64,000 bases of DNA from Chimaeribacter coloradensis (GTDB taxonomy: Bacteria; Pseudomonadota; Gammaproteobacteria; Enterobacterales; Enterobacteriaceae), in the NCBI RefSeq assembly GCF_002858715.1, contig NZ_PJZH01000012.1, forward strand, positions 62,001 through 126,000, given 5' to 3'. Position numbers and translations under genes: made by a program. Positions 36,767 to 45,900 of this stretch are shown piece after piece. Positions within the stretch are counted from its first letter, which is position 1; every line of letters begins with the position of its first letter. The notes under the pieces are model-generated. The model saw nothing but the letters and a program-made list of their open reading frames with translations, was not told the DNA's origin and did no database searches.

Positions 36767-36857
36767 TGCATAACGAGATCCCAGTTTAGTGTTGCTGTCG
36801 CGTCCTTATGCTCACTCTTTGATGGCCCGGGGCTTCTGACCTTCCCCCTCCTCACTT

Positions 36858-36865
36858 CCCTGCCC
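36858..36865 (-). promoter_or_regulatory. KOPS octamer, right arm
   Basis: CCCTGCCC on the plus strand, i.e. GGGCAGGG on the minus strand, pointing left toward dif 92 bp away. It marks the polarity switch immediately right of dif. Confidence 0.7.
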
Positions 36866-36972
36866 CTTTTGTGCGCCTGCCCGCAAAAAGAGAACTCTTC
36901 TGTCTGGCCTGCATGACGGGTACGCGTTTCACGGCATGATGTGCGCTTGATGCATCAACCCAAGGAGACCCC

Positions 36973-39747
36973 ATGCGCAAAGATGATCTGCTGACCTTCC
37001 TGATGAACCAGACTGACTTCTTTAACCCCGCTGACCGCAGCGAGGTCTTTACCGCCGCGTACCTTGCCGCGCGCTTCGGGTTGCAGCGCAATACCGCCAG
37101 CCACTACCTGAACCAGTGCGTGGCCCAGGGTCTGGTGATCAAGGTGAACACCCGGCCGGTCTACTTCCTGCACCGTAAGGCGTTTGAGCAGCAGTTCTAC
37201 CCGCTGTCGAAACAGGAATACGCCAGCATCGATGCGTTGCTGGCGGACAACCAGCAACCGCCGCCGCTGCCTGACCACTTTGCCCTGTTGACCGGCCATG
37301 ACGGCTCGCTGAAAAAGCCGATCGAGCAGCTTAAAACGGCCCTGTTCTACCCGGACGGCGGCCTGCCGCTGCTGATCACCGGGGACAGCGGCACCGGCAA
37401 AAGTTATCTGGCGCAGCTGATGCACCAGTACGCCATCAGCCAGGCGCTGATCGAACCGGACGCGCCCTTCATTGCCTTTAACTGCGCGCAATATGCCAAT
37501 AACCCGGAGCTGCTGGCGAGCAATCTGTTCGGCTACGTCAAAGGCGCGTTCACCGGCGCGCAAACGGACAAGCCCGGCGCGTTCGAAGCGGCTGACGGCG
37601 GGATCCTGTTTTTGGACGAGGTACACCGGTTACATGCCGAAGGCCAGGAGAAACTCTTTACCTGGCTCGACCGCGGGGAGATCTACCGGGTCGGTGAAAC
37701 GGCCAGAGGCCACGCGGTCTCGGTCAGGCTGGTGTTCGCTACCACAGAGGAGATCCACAGCACCTTTCTGACCACCTTTATCCGCCGCATCCCGATTCAG
37801 GTCGTGCTGCCGGCGCTGGAGAGCCGCAGCCGCAAAGAAAAAGAGGCGCTGCTCCTGCAATTTTTCTGGCGGGAAGCGAAGAAAACCGCGCGCCGCCTGA
37901 GCCTCAGCCCACGGCTACTGTCGGTGATGACGCACGCGGTCTACCGCGGCAACGTCGGCGAGCTGGACAACGTGGTGAAATACAGCGTCGCCTCGGCGTT
38001 CGCGCGGCAGGCCGCGCATGACACCCTGCGGATCTCGATCCACGATCTGCCGGAAACGGTGATGGCACAGATCCCGGCGCTCACGGACAGCCTCACCGCC
38101 AACGCCCAGGATATTGAGCTGGATGCGCAAACCCACCTGCCCTGGCTGCTGCATCACCACGACCCCCTCGCCCTGCTGATTGGTGATACCCAACGCACGA
38201 TCCTGACGCAGTTCAATCACTACCGCGCCGGGCACACCGGCTGGGACGACTGTGAAAAACGCATCGGCCATGAGATTGAAAACCTGTTTGACCGGCTGGT
38301 GTTTGACAACCGCGACCGCGACCACTCCCAGCTTTTGCTGCTGACCACCACGCAGGTGCGCGATGAGTTCTACCGGCTGGAGAAACGTTACCAGCTCCAG
38401 TTCAACGGCGACGGCATCTACGCCCTCGCCCACTACCTCACCCAGCACCACCACGAGGAGCCGGCCCCGGCGCAGGGGGAGTTGTGCCGCCAACTGGCCG
38501 CACAGCTTGGGCAAACCTACCCGCTGCTGACGCGTTTTGGCCAGGAGGTGCTGGCCTCGGTGGCGCGGCGGCTGGACATCCGCACCCAACCCATTGATTT
38601 GATTATTCTTGTTTGCTGGCTCAACAAACTCGGCGTGCAGCACAACGCCCTGGTGACGCGGGCGGTGATCCTGGCCCACGGATACGCCACGGCCAGCAGC
38701 ATCGCCAACGTGGCCAACCGGCTGCTGAAGCAGAATGTGTTTGAGTCTTTTGATATGCCGCTGGATGTCATGCCGGAGGCGATCGCCCAGGAGGTCATGG
38801 CCTATCTGGAACATAACAGCCTGGCCGCCAACCTGCTGATCCTGGTGGATATGGGGTCACTCACCGACATTCACCGCTACTTTACCCGCTCGCTCTCCAC
38901 GCCGGTGGCGATCATTAATAACGTCTCGACGCGCATGGCGCTCTATGTGGGCGAACGTATCCTCCGGGGCGACGCGCTGGAGGATATCGCCGCACAGGCC
39001 GCGGAGGATTTGCCGGTGGAGCAGCAGATCATCTGGCCAAGCCGCAACAAACCGCGGGCGATCATCACCACCTGCGCCACCGGTATCGGTGCGGCCACAA
39101 ACCTGAGCGCCCTGCTGAAAGCGAGCATCCCGGCGGAACTGGCGATCGATGTGGTGGCCTACGAGGCCGATGCCCTGACCGACCCCGGCCGCCTCGCCTC
39201 ACTGCTGGCGCGCTTTGAGGTGCTGGCGATCGTCGGCACGCTCGACCCGCACATCCCCGCCGTGCCCTGGCTCTCGCTGGAGTCGCTGCTGGCCGGGCAA
39301 GGCAGCGACACGGTGACGGCGATTTTCCGCGGCATCACCTCCCCGGCGGGCGTGGAGGAGATTAATAACCTGATTGTGAAAAACTTTTCCCTGCGGCGGG
39401 TGATCGAGTCAGTGACCATCCTCGACACCGGTAAAGTGATCAATCAGGTTGAGCAGTTCTTTGTGCGCTATGAACACCTGGCCGGCACCACGCTGCCGAA
39501 TAACAAAAAAGTCGCGCTCTACATCCATATCAGCTGTCTGATTGAGCGCCTGATCCGGCAGGCGGCGATCCAGAGCCGGCCGGTGACGCGCGCCCAGTGT
39601 CAACGCCGCCACCTGATCCCGCTGCGGGACGCCTTTAGTGTCATTGAGAGCAGTTACAGTGTCAAAATCCCGGAGCCGGAGCTCTGTTACGTCCACGATA
39701 TTCTCTATTCTGAAACAGAATTTCTCCATTACGATCAAGAGTTTTAA
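36973..39747 (+). CDS. gfrR: Sigma-54-dependent PTS-responsive activator, LevR/GfrR-type
   Basis: 924 aa. Order: N-terminal HTH (~20-60), AAA+ domain (~100-340) with Walker A TGDSGTGKSYLA, the sigma-54 contact loop KGAFTGA, and Walker B ILFLDEVHRL. Then PRD1 (~430-545), EIIA-Man-like (~560-690), EIIB-Gat-like (~690-780) and PRD2 (~800-905). PTS components phosphorylate PRDs and EIIA-like domains to tune activity. The start follows AAGGAG (36961-36966). It precedes the PTS operon and its -24/-12 promoter, the obvious target. Confidence 0.9.
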   Translation: MRKDDLLTFLMNQTDFFNPADRSEVFTAAYLAARFGLQRNTASHYLNQCVAQGLVIKVNTRPVYFLHRKAFEQQFYPLSKQEYASIDALLADNQQPPPLPDHFALLTGHDGSLKKPIEQLKTALFYPDGGLPLLITGDSGTGKSYLAQLMHQYAISQALIEPDAPFIAFNCAQYANNPELLASNLFGYVKGAFTGAQTDKPGAFEAADGGILFLDEVHRLHAEGQEKLFTWLDRGEIYRVGETARGHAVSVRLVFATTEEIHSTFLTTFIRRIPIQVVLPALESRSRKEKEALLLQFFWREAKKTARRLSLSPRLLSVMTHAVYRGNVGELDNVVKYSVASAFARQAAHDTLRISIHDLPETVMAQIPALTDSLTANAQDIELDAQTHLPWLLHHHDPLALLIGDTQRTILTQFNHYRAGHTGWDDCEKRIGHEIENLFDRLVFDNRDRDHSQLLLLTTTQVRDEFYRLEKRYQLQFNGDGIYALAHYLTQHHHEEPAPAQGELCRQLAAQLGQTYPLLTRFGQEVLASVARRLDIRTQPIDLIILVCWLNKLGVQHNALVTRAVILAHGYATASSIANVANRLLKQNVFESFDMPLDVMPEAIAQEVMAYLEHNSLAANLLILVDMGSLTDIHRYFTRSLSTPVAIINNVSTRMALYVGERILRGDALEDIAAQAAEDLPVEQQIIWPSRNKPRAIITTCATGIGAATNLSALLKASIPAELAIDVVAYEADALTDPGRLASLLARFEVLAIVGTLDPHIPAVPWLSLESLLAGQGSDTVTAIFRGITSPAGVEEINNLIVKNFSLRRVIESVTILDTGKVINQVEQFFVRYEHLAGTTLPNNKKVALYIHISCLIERLIRQAAIQSRPVTRAQCQRRHLIPLRDAFSVIESSYSVKIPEPELCYVHDILYSETEFLHYDQEF

Positions 39748-39786
39748 CCCCGCCCGCCCCGCTGCGCCCCTGTCCGCCACTTTTTT

Positions 39787-39802
39787 TGGCATAGGGGTTG
39801 CA
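39787..39802 (+). promoter_or_regulatory. Sigma-54 promoter of the gfr operon
   Basis: TGGCATAGGGGTTGCA fits the -24/-12 consensus, with GG and GC separated by exactly 10 bp. It lies 37 bp upstream of the gfrA start, directly after the sigma-54 activator gene. Only 40 bp separate it from that gene, so enhancer sites probably lie within the 3' end of gfrR. Confidence 0.88.
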
Positions 39803-39838
39803 CTCTCTTTACAGAGAACATTCACCACAGAGGTCGGG

Positions 39839-40261
39839 ATGAAACGCCACTATATCGTTGCCAGCCACGGCACTTTTGCCGCCGGTATTGTTAACTCCGT
39901 CGAGCTGATATTAGGGAAACAGGAAAATATTCATACGCTGTGCGCTTATCTTGGGGAGGAAGAGGATCTCAGCGCACGTATTACCGCGATAATCTCCTCT
40001 TTTCCTGAGGAGGAGGAAGTGATCGCCCTGACCGATATTTTCGCCGGCAGTATCAATAATGAATTTATCCGCTTTATTCACCGCCCCCATTTCCATCTGC
40101 TGGCCGGGGTGAACCTGCCGCTTATTATTGACCTGCTGATTGCACCTCCGGAAGAAAATATGACTGCCCTGATTGAAGAAGCCCTGAATAATGCGCGGGA
40201 GAGCCTCCAGTATTGTAACCATACCCTTGCCGCCGCCCCGTTAACTGACAAAGATTTCTGA
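39839..40261 (+). CDS. gfrA: PTS mannose-family EIIA
   Basis: 140 aa EIIA of the Man family. The N-terminal VASHGTFAAGIVNSVELILG contains the phosphorylatable His10. It accepts phosphate from HPr and passes it to EIIB. It is first gene of the PTS operon under the -24/-12 promoter; a longer upstream frame overlaps gfrR and the promoter and is not the gene. Gene order A-B-C-D-E-F matches the Salmonella gfr operon. Confidence 0.85.
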   Translation: MKRHYIVASHGTFAAGIVNSVELILGKQENIHTLCAYLGEEEDLSARITAIISSFPEEEEVIALTDIFAGSINNEFIRFIHRPHFHLLAGVNLPLIIDLLIAPPEENMTALIEEALNNARESLQYCNHTLAAAPLTDKDF

Positions 40262-40274
40262 TACGGAGAGCCCT

Positions 40275-40745
40275 ATGATCACCCTGTTGCGGGTTGACCA
40301 CCGCTTACTTCATGGTCAGGTTGCCTTTTCCTGGACGCAGTTTATCGGCGCTGATTGCATCCTGATCGCCAACGACAGCGTACCGGATGATGAGCTGCGC
40401 AAAACCACCCTTAAGCTGGCAAAACCGCCGTCAGTAAAACTGGTGATTAAAAATATCAGCGACGCCATTGAGTCATTAAAAAGCGGCGTCACCGATAAAT
40501 ACCGCCTGTTTATTGTGGTGGAGTCGGTGGCAGATGCCTGCCGCCTGGTGAACGCCGTTCCGGAAATAACCAGCATTAACCTGGGTGGGGTAAAAGCGCG
40601 TGACGGCAGCCGCACGATTTCCAGGGCGATTAATTTATTGCCGCAGGAGATAGAACAATTACATGACATTATTCAGGCGGGTACGGAAGTGGAAATCCGG
40701 CAGGTACCCAATGACCGGAAAGTGCTGTTTAACGAGTCTCTCTGA
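40275..40745 (+). CDS. gfrB: PTS mannose-family EIIB
   Basis: 156 aa. Starts MITLLRVDHRLLHGQVAFSW, in which His13 of the LLHGQ motif is the phosphorylation site of EIIB-Man proteins. It transfers phosphate to the incoming sugar derivative at EIIC/EIID. It is 13 bp after gfrA. Confidence 0.88.
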   Translation: MITLLRVDHRLLHGQVAFSWTQFIGADCILIANDSVPDDELRKTTLKLAKPPSVKLVIKNISDAIESLKSGVTDKYRLFIVVESVADACRLVNAVPEITSINLGGVKARDGSRTISRAINLLPQEIEQLHDIIQAGTEVEIRQVPNDRKVLFNESL

Positions 40746-40759
40746 GTCTGGGGAAAATT

Positions 40760-41536
40760 ATGGCAGAAGCACTATTGCTTGGGCTGGTTGCGTTTATTGC
40801 CCAGTCGGAATATGCGCTGGGCACCTCGCTGATTTCACGCCCTATCGTCACCGGGCTGCTGACCGGGCTGGTACTGGGGGATGTGCAGACCGGCATTGTG
40901 ATGGGCGCGACGCTGGAGCTGGCGTTTATCGGCTCCTTCTCGGTGGGGGCCTCTATCCCGCCGGATGTGGTGACCGGCGGCATTCTGGGGGTGGCGTTTG
41001 CCATCACCTCCGGGGCCGGAACGGAAACCGCCCTGCTGCTGGGGTTGCCGATCGCCACCCTGACGCTGGTACTGAAAAATATCTACCTCGGGCTGTTTAT
41101 TCCGCTGCTTAACCAGCGGGCGGACGCCTTCGCAGCCGACGCAGACACCCGCGGCATTGAGCGGATGCACCTGCTGGCCGGGTTCGGCATGTCTTTGATG
41201 CTGGCGGCGGTGGTTACCGTCTCCTTCCTGGTGGGCAGCGCGGCGGTCAAATCACTGCTGGATGCGATCCCGGAGTTCATCAAACATGGGCTGAGCGTCG
41301 CGACCGGCATTATCCCGGCGCTGGGCTTCGCCATGCTGGCGCGGTTGTTGATCACCAAACGGGTTGCGCCCTACTTTTTCCTCGGCTTTGTGCTGATGGC
41401 CTACCTGAAAATCCCGGTCACGGGCATCGCCATCCTCGGCGCGATTATCGCCGTGATCATGGTGAATATGACCCGCCTGAACGCGCACACCGCCGCCGCA
41501 CAAGGAGCACGCTATGACGATGAAGATGATTTCTGA
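40760..41536 (+). CDS. gfrC: PTS mannose-family EIIC permease
   Basis: 258 aa polytopic membrane protein with the EIIC-Man signature GAS.PPDVVTGGILGVAFAI. It forms the translocation pathway with EIID. The C-terminus overlaps the EIID start by 23 bp, indicating co-translation of the two subunits. Confidence 0.88.
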   Translation: MAEALLLGLVAFIAQSEYALGTSLISRPIVTGLLTGLVLGDVQTGIVMGATLELAFIGSFSVGASIPPDVVTGGILGVAFAITSGAGTETALLLGLPIATLTLVLKNIYLGLFIPLLNQRADAFAADADTRGIERMHLLAGFGMSLMLAAVVTVSFLVGSAAVKSLLDAIPEFIKHGLSVATGIIPALGFAMLARLLITKRVAPYFFLGFVLMAYLKIPVTGIAILGAIIAVIMVNMTRLNAHTAAAQGARYDDEDDF

Positions 41537-42362
41537 GGAACGCGCGGAGAGCGACGCGCCCGCCCAGGCCCTCACCGCGCGGGATCTGCGCCGCCTCTTC
41601 TGGCGCTCGTTCCAGATGGAGTTCTCCTGGAACTATGAACGGCAGATGAACCTGGCGTTTGTCTACACGTTGATCCCGGTGCTGAAGAGGCTCTACCCGC
41701 GTAAAGAGGATCTGGCGGCGGCGCTGAAGCGGCACCTGGTGTTCTTCAATACCACGCCGCACATCGTGACGCTGATCCTCGGCATCACTGCCGCGATGGA
41801 GGAGAAAAACAGCAACCAACGCGACATGGACGCCGCCTCCATCGATAACGTCAAAGCCTCTCTGATGGGGCCGCTGGCCGGGCTGGGTGACTCCTTCTTC
41901 TGGGGGACGCTGCGCCTGATCGCCACCGGGATCGGCACCAGTCTGGCGCTGCAAGGCAGTTTGCTTGGGCCGCTGCTGTTCCTGCTGGTGTTTAACGTCC
42001 CGCACATTGCGCTGCGCTACCTCTTTACCCGCTGGGGCTATGTGCTGGGCACCGGGGTGCTCCAGCGGGTGCAGCAGAGCGGCATGATGGAGAGCCTGAC
42101 CTTCGGCGCGTCGGTGATCGGCCTGATGGTGGTGGGCGGCATGACGGCCTCGATGATCAACATCACCATCCCGCTCAGCTTCGGCAGCGGTGATGCCAAA
42201 ACCGAGGTGCAGTCGATTATTAACAACGTGATGCCCTGTTTGTTGCCGTTGCTGAGTTTCGGCATCGTCTATTGGCTGCTGGGGCGGAAAGTCAAACCCC
42301 TGGCGATATTGGGCGGCATGGCCGTGGTGGGCATTGCCGGTTCCTGGCTGGGCATACTCTAA
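41514..42362 (+). CDS. gfrD: PTS mannose-family EIID
   Basis: 282 aa. Cytosolic N-terminal half with 'FQMEFSWNYERQMNLAF' and 'FFNTTPHIVTLILGITAAMEE', typical of EIID-Man, then 'SLMGPLAGLGDSFFWGTLRLI' and C-terminal hydrophobic segments. AAGGAG inside gfrC precedes ATG 41514. Partner of EIIC. Confidence 0.9.
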   Translation: MTMKMISEERAESDAPAQALTARDLRRLFWRSFQMEFSWNYERQMNLAFVYTLIPVLKRLYPRKEDLAAALKRHLVFFNTTPHIVTLILGITAAMEEKNSNQRDMDAASIDNVKASLMGPLAGLGDSFFWGTLRLIATGIGTSLALQGSLLGPLLFLLVFNVPHIALRYLFTRWGYVLGTGVLQRVQQSGMMESLTFGASVIGLMVVGGMTASMINITIPLSFGSGDAKTEVQSIINNVMPCLLPLLSFGIVYWLLGRKVKPLAILGGMAVVGIAGSWLGIL

Positions 42363-42368
42363 GGAAAT

Positions 42369-43436
42369 ATGATGAACGCAACCATGCTGACCTATATTTA
42401 CGGCACACCGGACGCGCTGGCGAAAATAGTGCGGGAATACCCGGAAAACTTACTTCCGTTAAAAAACGCGCTGGCCGGAAAACCGGTAAAAAGAATGATG
42501 CTGCTGGCGACCGGCTCCTCCTATAATGCCGCGCTCTGCGCCCGGAGTTATTTCGAGGAGACCTTCGGCATTCTGGTGGATCTGAAAGAGCCGGACTATT
42601 TTACCTATTATGAGCGCATCGATCCGGCGACCTCGCTGGTGCTGGCCATCAGCCAGAGCGGCAAGAGTGCCTCGACCCTGGCTGCGATGCAAAAGGTGCA
42701 GGCGGCGGGCCTGCCGGTGTTCTGCCTGACGGCCGATCCGGCCAGTGCAGCGGCGCAGGCGGCAGACGGCGTGCTTGACCTCAACACCGGTATCGAACAG
42801 GTCGGCTTTGTCACCCGTGGCTTCAGCGCCACGGTGCTGAACCTGCTGCTGATCGCCCTGCTGATTGCCGAAAGCCAGGGCACGGTCAGCCGGGCCGCGG
42901 CGGCCGCCGAGCGGGATGCGCTGCATACGCTGGCCGCGGCGCTGCCAACGGTGATTGAGAAAAGTGAGGCCTTTATCCGGCAGCACCGCGCCGCCTGGCT
43001 GGCCGCCTCGCGCTACGTGGCGATCGGCTACGGTGCGCTGCTCGGCGTCGCGAAGGAGGCGGAAACCAAACTCACCGAAACGGTACGGCTGCCCGCCAGC
43101 GGCGTTGAGCTGGAAGCCTATATGCACGGCCCGTATCTGGAGGCCAACCGATCCCACCTGCTCTTTTTTATTGAGCACCAGAAAAATACTCGCCTGCGGG
43201 CGCTGCGCGATTATATGCGCCCCTACGTCAGCGAAGTATTTACTATGACGCTGGAGAGTGATGAGCCTGCGGAAAATACTCTTTCGTTGGGCATTCCATC
43301 CAACCACCCTTTTTCCACGCTGCAATTAATTGTGCCGTTCCAGTTATTGTCATTCCACCTCGCGGCATTGCGCGGCGTGGATCTCAACATCCGTATTTTT
43401 GATGACTTTGACCAGGTATTAAAGAGCAAAGTTTAA
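42369..43436 (+). CDS. gfrE: SIS-domain deglycase, GfrE-like
   Basis: 355 aa with two sugar-isomerase (SIS) domains: LLATGSSYNAALCAR with ISQSGKSAST in the first, and YVAIGYGALLGVAKEAETKLTET in the second. This is the GlmS-isomerase architecture also used by fructoselysine deglycases. In Salmonella the equivalent gene GfrE cleaves glucoselysine 6-phosphate. Position directly after EIID and before a second SIS gene supports this. ATG 42372 is an equally possible start. Confidence 0.8.
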   Translation: MMNATMLTYIYGTPDALAKIVREYPENLLPLKNALAGKPVKRMMLLATGSSYNAALCARSYFEETFGILVDLKEPDYFTYYERIDPATSLVLAISQSGKSASTLAAMQKVQAAGLPVFCLTADPASAAAQAADGVLDLNTGIEQVGFVTRGFSATVLNLLLIALLIAESQGTVSRAAAAAERDALHTLAAALPTVIEKSEAFIRQHRAAWLAASRYVAIGYGALLGVAKEAETKLTETVRLPASGVELEAYMHGPYLEANRSHLLFFIEHQKNTRLRALRDYMRPYVSEVFTMTLESDEPAENTLSLGIPSNHPFSTLQLIVPFQLLSFHLAALRGVDLNIRIFDDFDQVLKSKV

Positions 43437-43459
43437 TTCCCCTTCCAGGAGAGATGCCC

Positions 43460-44470
43460 ATGTTAGGATTTAATCAGGACGAGTACCTGACCAGTACCCG
43501 TGAGATCATCGCTGCGCGCGATACCGCGGAACAGGTCGCCGGGGCAATTCACGCTGCCGGTTTCAGTAACCTCTTTTTCGCGTCGGTGGGCGGCTCACTG
43601 GCCCCGATGATGGCGGTTCAGGCGTTCGCCAAGGAGATGACCGGCCTGCCGGTGTTTACTGAGCAGGCAGCGGAGCTGATGGCGCAGGGCCACAAACAGC
43701 TGACCCCCGCCTCGGTGGTGGTGACGTTGTCCAAATCGGGCGATACCCGCGAGTCGGTGGCAGTGGCCCGCTGGTGCCGCGAACAGGGCATCCGCGTGGT
43801 CGCCATCACCCGCGAGGCGGCGTCCCCGCTGGCGCAGGCCGCCACCTGGCACATTCCGATGCGGCATAAAAACGGCGTGGAGTTTGAATATATGCTGCTG
43901 TTCTGGCTCTTTTTCCGCCTGCTCTCCCTGAACGGTGACTTCAGCGCCTATGCGCGCTTTGCGCCGCAGCTCGCCCGGCTGCCGGATAACCTGCTGCGCG
44001 CCAAGCAGCAGTTTGACCCCCAGGCCGCGGCGATCGCCCGCCGTTACCATCAGGCGGACTATATGATGTGGGTCGGCGGCGCGGAGATGTGGGGCGAAGT
44101 CTACCTCTTCTCGATGTGTATCCTGGAGGAGATGCAGTGGAAGCGCACCAAAGCAGTGACCTCGGCGGAGTTCTTCCACGGCACGCTGGAGCTGCTGGAG
44201 AAGGATACGCCGCTGTTCCTGGTCAAAGGTGAAGGGCGTTGCCGCGCGCTGGATGATCGGGTCGAACGCTTTGCCCGCCAGATCGGCGCGCAGCCGGTGG
44301 TGATTGACCCGCGTGACTACGCGCTGGACGGGATAGACGATGAATTCCGCCCGCTGCTGGCCCCCTGCATCGTGTCGACGCTGCTGGTTGACCGGCTGGC
44401 GGCACACTTTGAACAGCAGACCGGCCACAGCCTGGATATTCGCCGTTACTACCGCCAGTTCGAGTATTGA
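43460..44470 (+). CDS. gfrF: SIS-domain fructoselysine-6-phosphate deglycase, GfrF/FrlB-like
   Basis: 336 aa. SIS motifs ASVGGSLAPMMAVQ and TLSKSGDTRESVAVA. AEFFHGTLELLEKDTPLFL corresponds to the FrlB 'FRHGPLEI' catalytic stretch, and the end DIRRYYRQFEY parallels FrlB's DDRRYY...EY. It splits phosphorylated Amadori products into glucose 6-phosphate and amine. ATG 43460 is spaced normally from AGGAGAG (43447-43453), while ATG 43454 is too close. Last gene of the operon. Confidence 0.82.
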   Translation: MLGFNQDEYLTSTREIIAARDTAEQVAGAIHAAGFSNLFFASVGGSLAPMMAVQAFAKEMTGLPVFTEQAAELMAQGHKQLTPASVVVTLSKSGDTRESVAVARWCREQGIRVVAITREAASPLAQAATWHIPMRHKNGVEFEYMLLFWLFFRLLSLNGDFSAYARFAPQLARLPDNLLRAKQQFDPQAAAIARRYHQADYMMWVGGAEMWGEVYLFSMCILEEMQWKRTKAVTSAEFFHGTLELLEKDTPLFLVKGEGRCRALDDRVERFARQIGAQPVVIDPRDYALDGIDDEFRPLLAPCIVSTLLVDRLAAHFEQQTGHSLDIRRYYRQFEY

Positions 44471-44508
44471 TCCCTCTGCCAGAGGGGAAGGCAGGAAAAG
44501 ATAAAGAG

Positions 44509-44535
44509 ACCGGGGGCGCAATGGCCCCCGGTTTT
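44509..44535 (+). terminator. Rho-independent terminator of the gfr operon
   Basis: ACCGGGGGC-GCAAT-GGCCCCCGGTTTT, ending next to a matS site. Confidence 0.88.
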
Positions 44536-44548
44536 GTGACAGTGTCAC
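44536..44548. promoter_or_regulatory. matS site
   Basis: GTGACAGTGTCAC fits GTGACRNYGTCAC exactly. It is 7.8 kb right of dif and 51 bp from another matS. Confidence 0.88.
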
Positions 44549-44586
44549 GATAACGCCGCATTATCTCTGCGGCGTTACTGCATTCA

Positions 44587-44599
44587 GTGACGGTGTCAC
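44587..44599. promoter_or_regulatory. matS site overlapping a stop codon
   Basis: GTGACGGTGTCAC fits the matS consensus exactly. It overlaps the stop codon (44596-44598) of the minus-strand sorbosone-dehydrogenase-like gene. Confidence 0.88.
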
Positions 44600-45900
44600 G
44601 GCGTTGCGGCTGAGGTCACGCGCCAGACCACGTTACCGGCATCATCGGCGATCAGCAGGCCGCCCTGCTGGTCCTGCGCCAGCCCGACCGGCAGGCCGCG
44701 CACCTCTTTCTGGTCATCCGTCAGGAAGCCGGTGACCACCGGTTTTGGCTCGCCCACCGGTTTGCCGTCACGGAACGCCACCCAGGAGACGCGGTAACCG
44801 TTCAGCGGCTTGCGGTTCCAGCTCCCGTGCTCACTGACAAACGCCCCGCCGCGGTAGTCGGCCAGATTGCTGCCGGTGTAGAACAGCAGGCCGAGCGGTG
44901 CCACGTGGGAGCTGAGGGCGTAGTCCGGCTTGATCGCCTTCTCCACCAGATCCGGCCGCTGCGGGCGGACGCGCTCATCAATATGCTGGCCGAAGTAGCT
45001 GTATGGCCAGCCGTAGAAGCCGCCCTCCTGCACCGAGGTCATGTAGTCCGGCACCAAATCCGCACCGATCTCATCGCGCTCGTTGACGATCGCCCAGAGC
45101 TTGCCGGTCTGCGGCTCCCACTGCAACCCGGTGGGGTTACGCAGGCCGCTGGCATAGACCCGGCTCGCGCCGCTGGCGGTGTCCACTTCCAGCACCGCGG
45201 CACGGCGGTACTCGTTGCCGAGGCCGTTTTCAGTGATGTTACTGTTGGAGCCGATACCGGCGTAGAGCTTGCTGCCGTCGGGGCTGGCCAGCAGCGCTTT
45301 GGTCCAGTGGTGGTTGATCGGCCCGCCGGGCAGGTCAGCCAGCTCGGTGCCGGGGTCGGTGATCCGCGTGGCGCCCGGCGTGTAGGCGTATTTCCGGATC
45401 GCATCGGCATTGGCGACATAGAGCGTGTTGCCGATCAGCTGTACGCCAAACGGCGAGTAGAGGTTCTCCAGGAAAATGTGCTTCTCCCAGGTGCCGTTAT
45501 TGTTGCGCAGCAGCGTGATGCGGTTGCCGCCCGGCCCGCCCTTGCCGGAGGACTGCTGCACCACCCCCATGATCAGCTGCTTCGGCCGGTTCGGCGTTTT
45601 CGACGGGCCATTGGCCTCGACCACCAGCACATCGTTATTCGGCAGCACATAGAGCTGGCGCGGGTGCATCAGGCCGTCGGCCACTTTCTCAATCTTCAGC
45701 CCGGCGGGCACTTTCGGCGTCTCCCCCGTTTTCCAGGCGACCCCGCTGGGCACCTGCATCGGCGGTAGCAGGAAGTTTTTCGCTTCCGGCAGTTGCGGGT
45801 CGGGGCCGACCTGCGTGTTCGGGTCAAGGGTGGCACCGTTATCACAACCCGCCAGGCAGACGGCAACGGCCAGCAGGGAAAGCGTGCGCAGGTTTCTCAT
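44596..45900 (-). CDS. PQQ-type sorbosone/glucose dehydrogenase-like lipoprotein
   Basis: 434 aa. Lipoprotein signal with VCLAGCDNG lipobox. The mature part reads as a GSDH-type beta-propeller (L-sorbosone dehydrogenase family): 'MHPRQLYVLPNNDVLVVEANG', 'HHWTKALLASPDGSKLYAGIGSNSN', 'ASGLRNPTGLQWEPQTGKLWAIVNERDEIGADLVPDY', 'FVSEHGSWNR'. Members oxidise aldoses or sorbosone with PQQ in the periplasm, but many have unknown substrates. It overlaps the downstream end of the DUF2231-type gene by four bases, forming a two-gene operon where the membrane partner comes first. Confidence 0.82.
   Translation of the reverse strand: MRNLRTLSLLAVAVCLAGCDNGATLDPNTQVGPDPQLPEAKNFLLPPMQVPSGVAWKTGETPKVPAGLKIEKVADGLMHPRQLYVLPNNDVLVVEANGPSKTPNRPKQLIMGVVQQSSGKGGPGGNRITLLRNNNGTWEKHIFLENLYSPFGVQLIGNTLYVANADAIRKYAYTPGATRITDPGTELADLPGGPINHHWTKALLASPDGSKLYAGIGSNSNITENGLGNEYRRAAVLEVDTASGASRVYASGLRNPTGLQWEPQTGKLWAIVNERDEIGADLVPDYMTSVQEGGFYGWPYSYFGQHIDERVRPQRPDLVEKAIKPDYALSSHVAPLGLLFYTGSNLADYRGGAFVSEHGSWNRKPLNGYRVSWVAFRDGKPVGEPKPVVTGFLTDDQKEVRGLPVGLAQDQQGGLLIADDAGNVVWRVTSAATP

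Noticed and set aside
36604-36789. 61-codon frame across dif
   Set aside because: It reads through the XerCD site and shows no protein-like composition.
35037-36972. Intact dif-integrated filamentous phage
   Set aside because: Only one dif core is present, and no replication, coat or assembly genes are seen.
43718-43731. matS-like sequence GTGACGTTGTCCA
   Set aside because: The right half is GTCCA and not GTCAC, so it breaks the symmetric consensus; it lies in the SIS-domain coding region.
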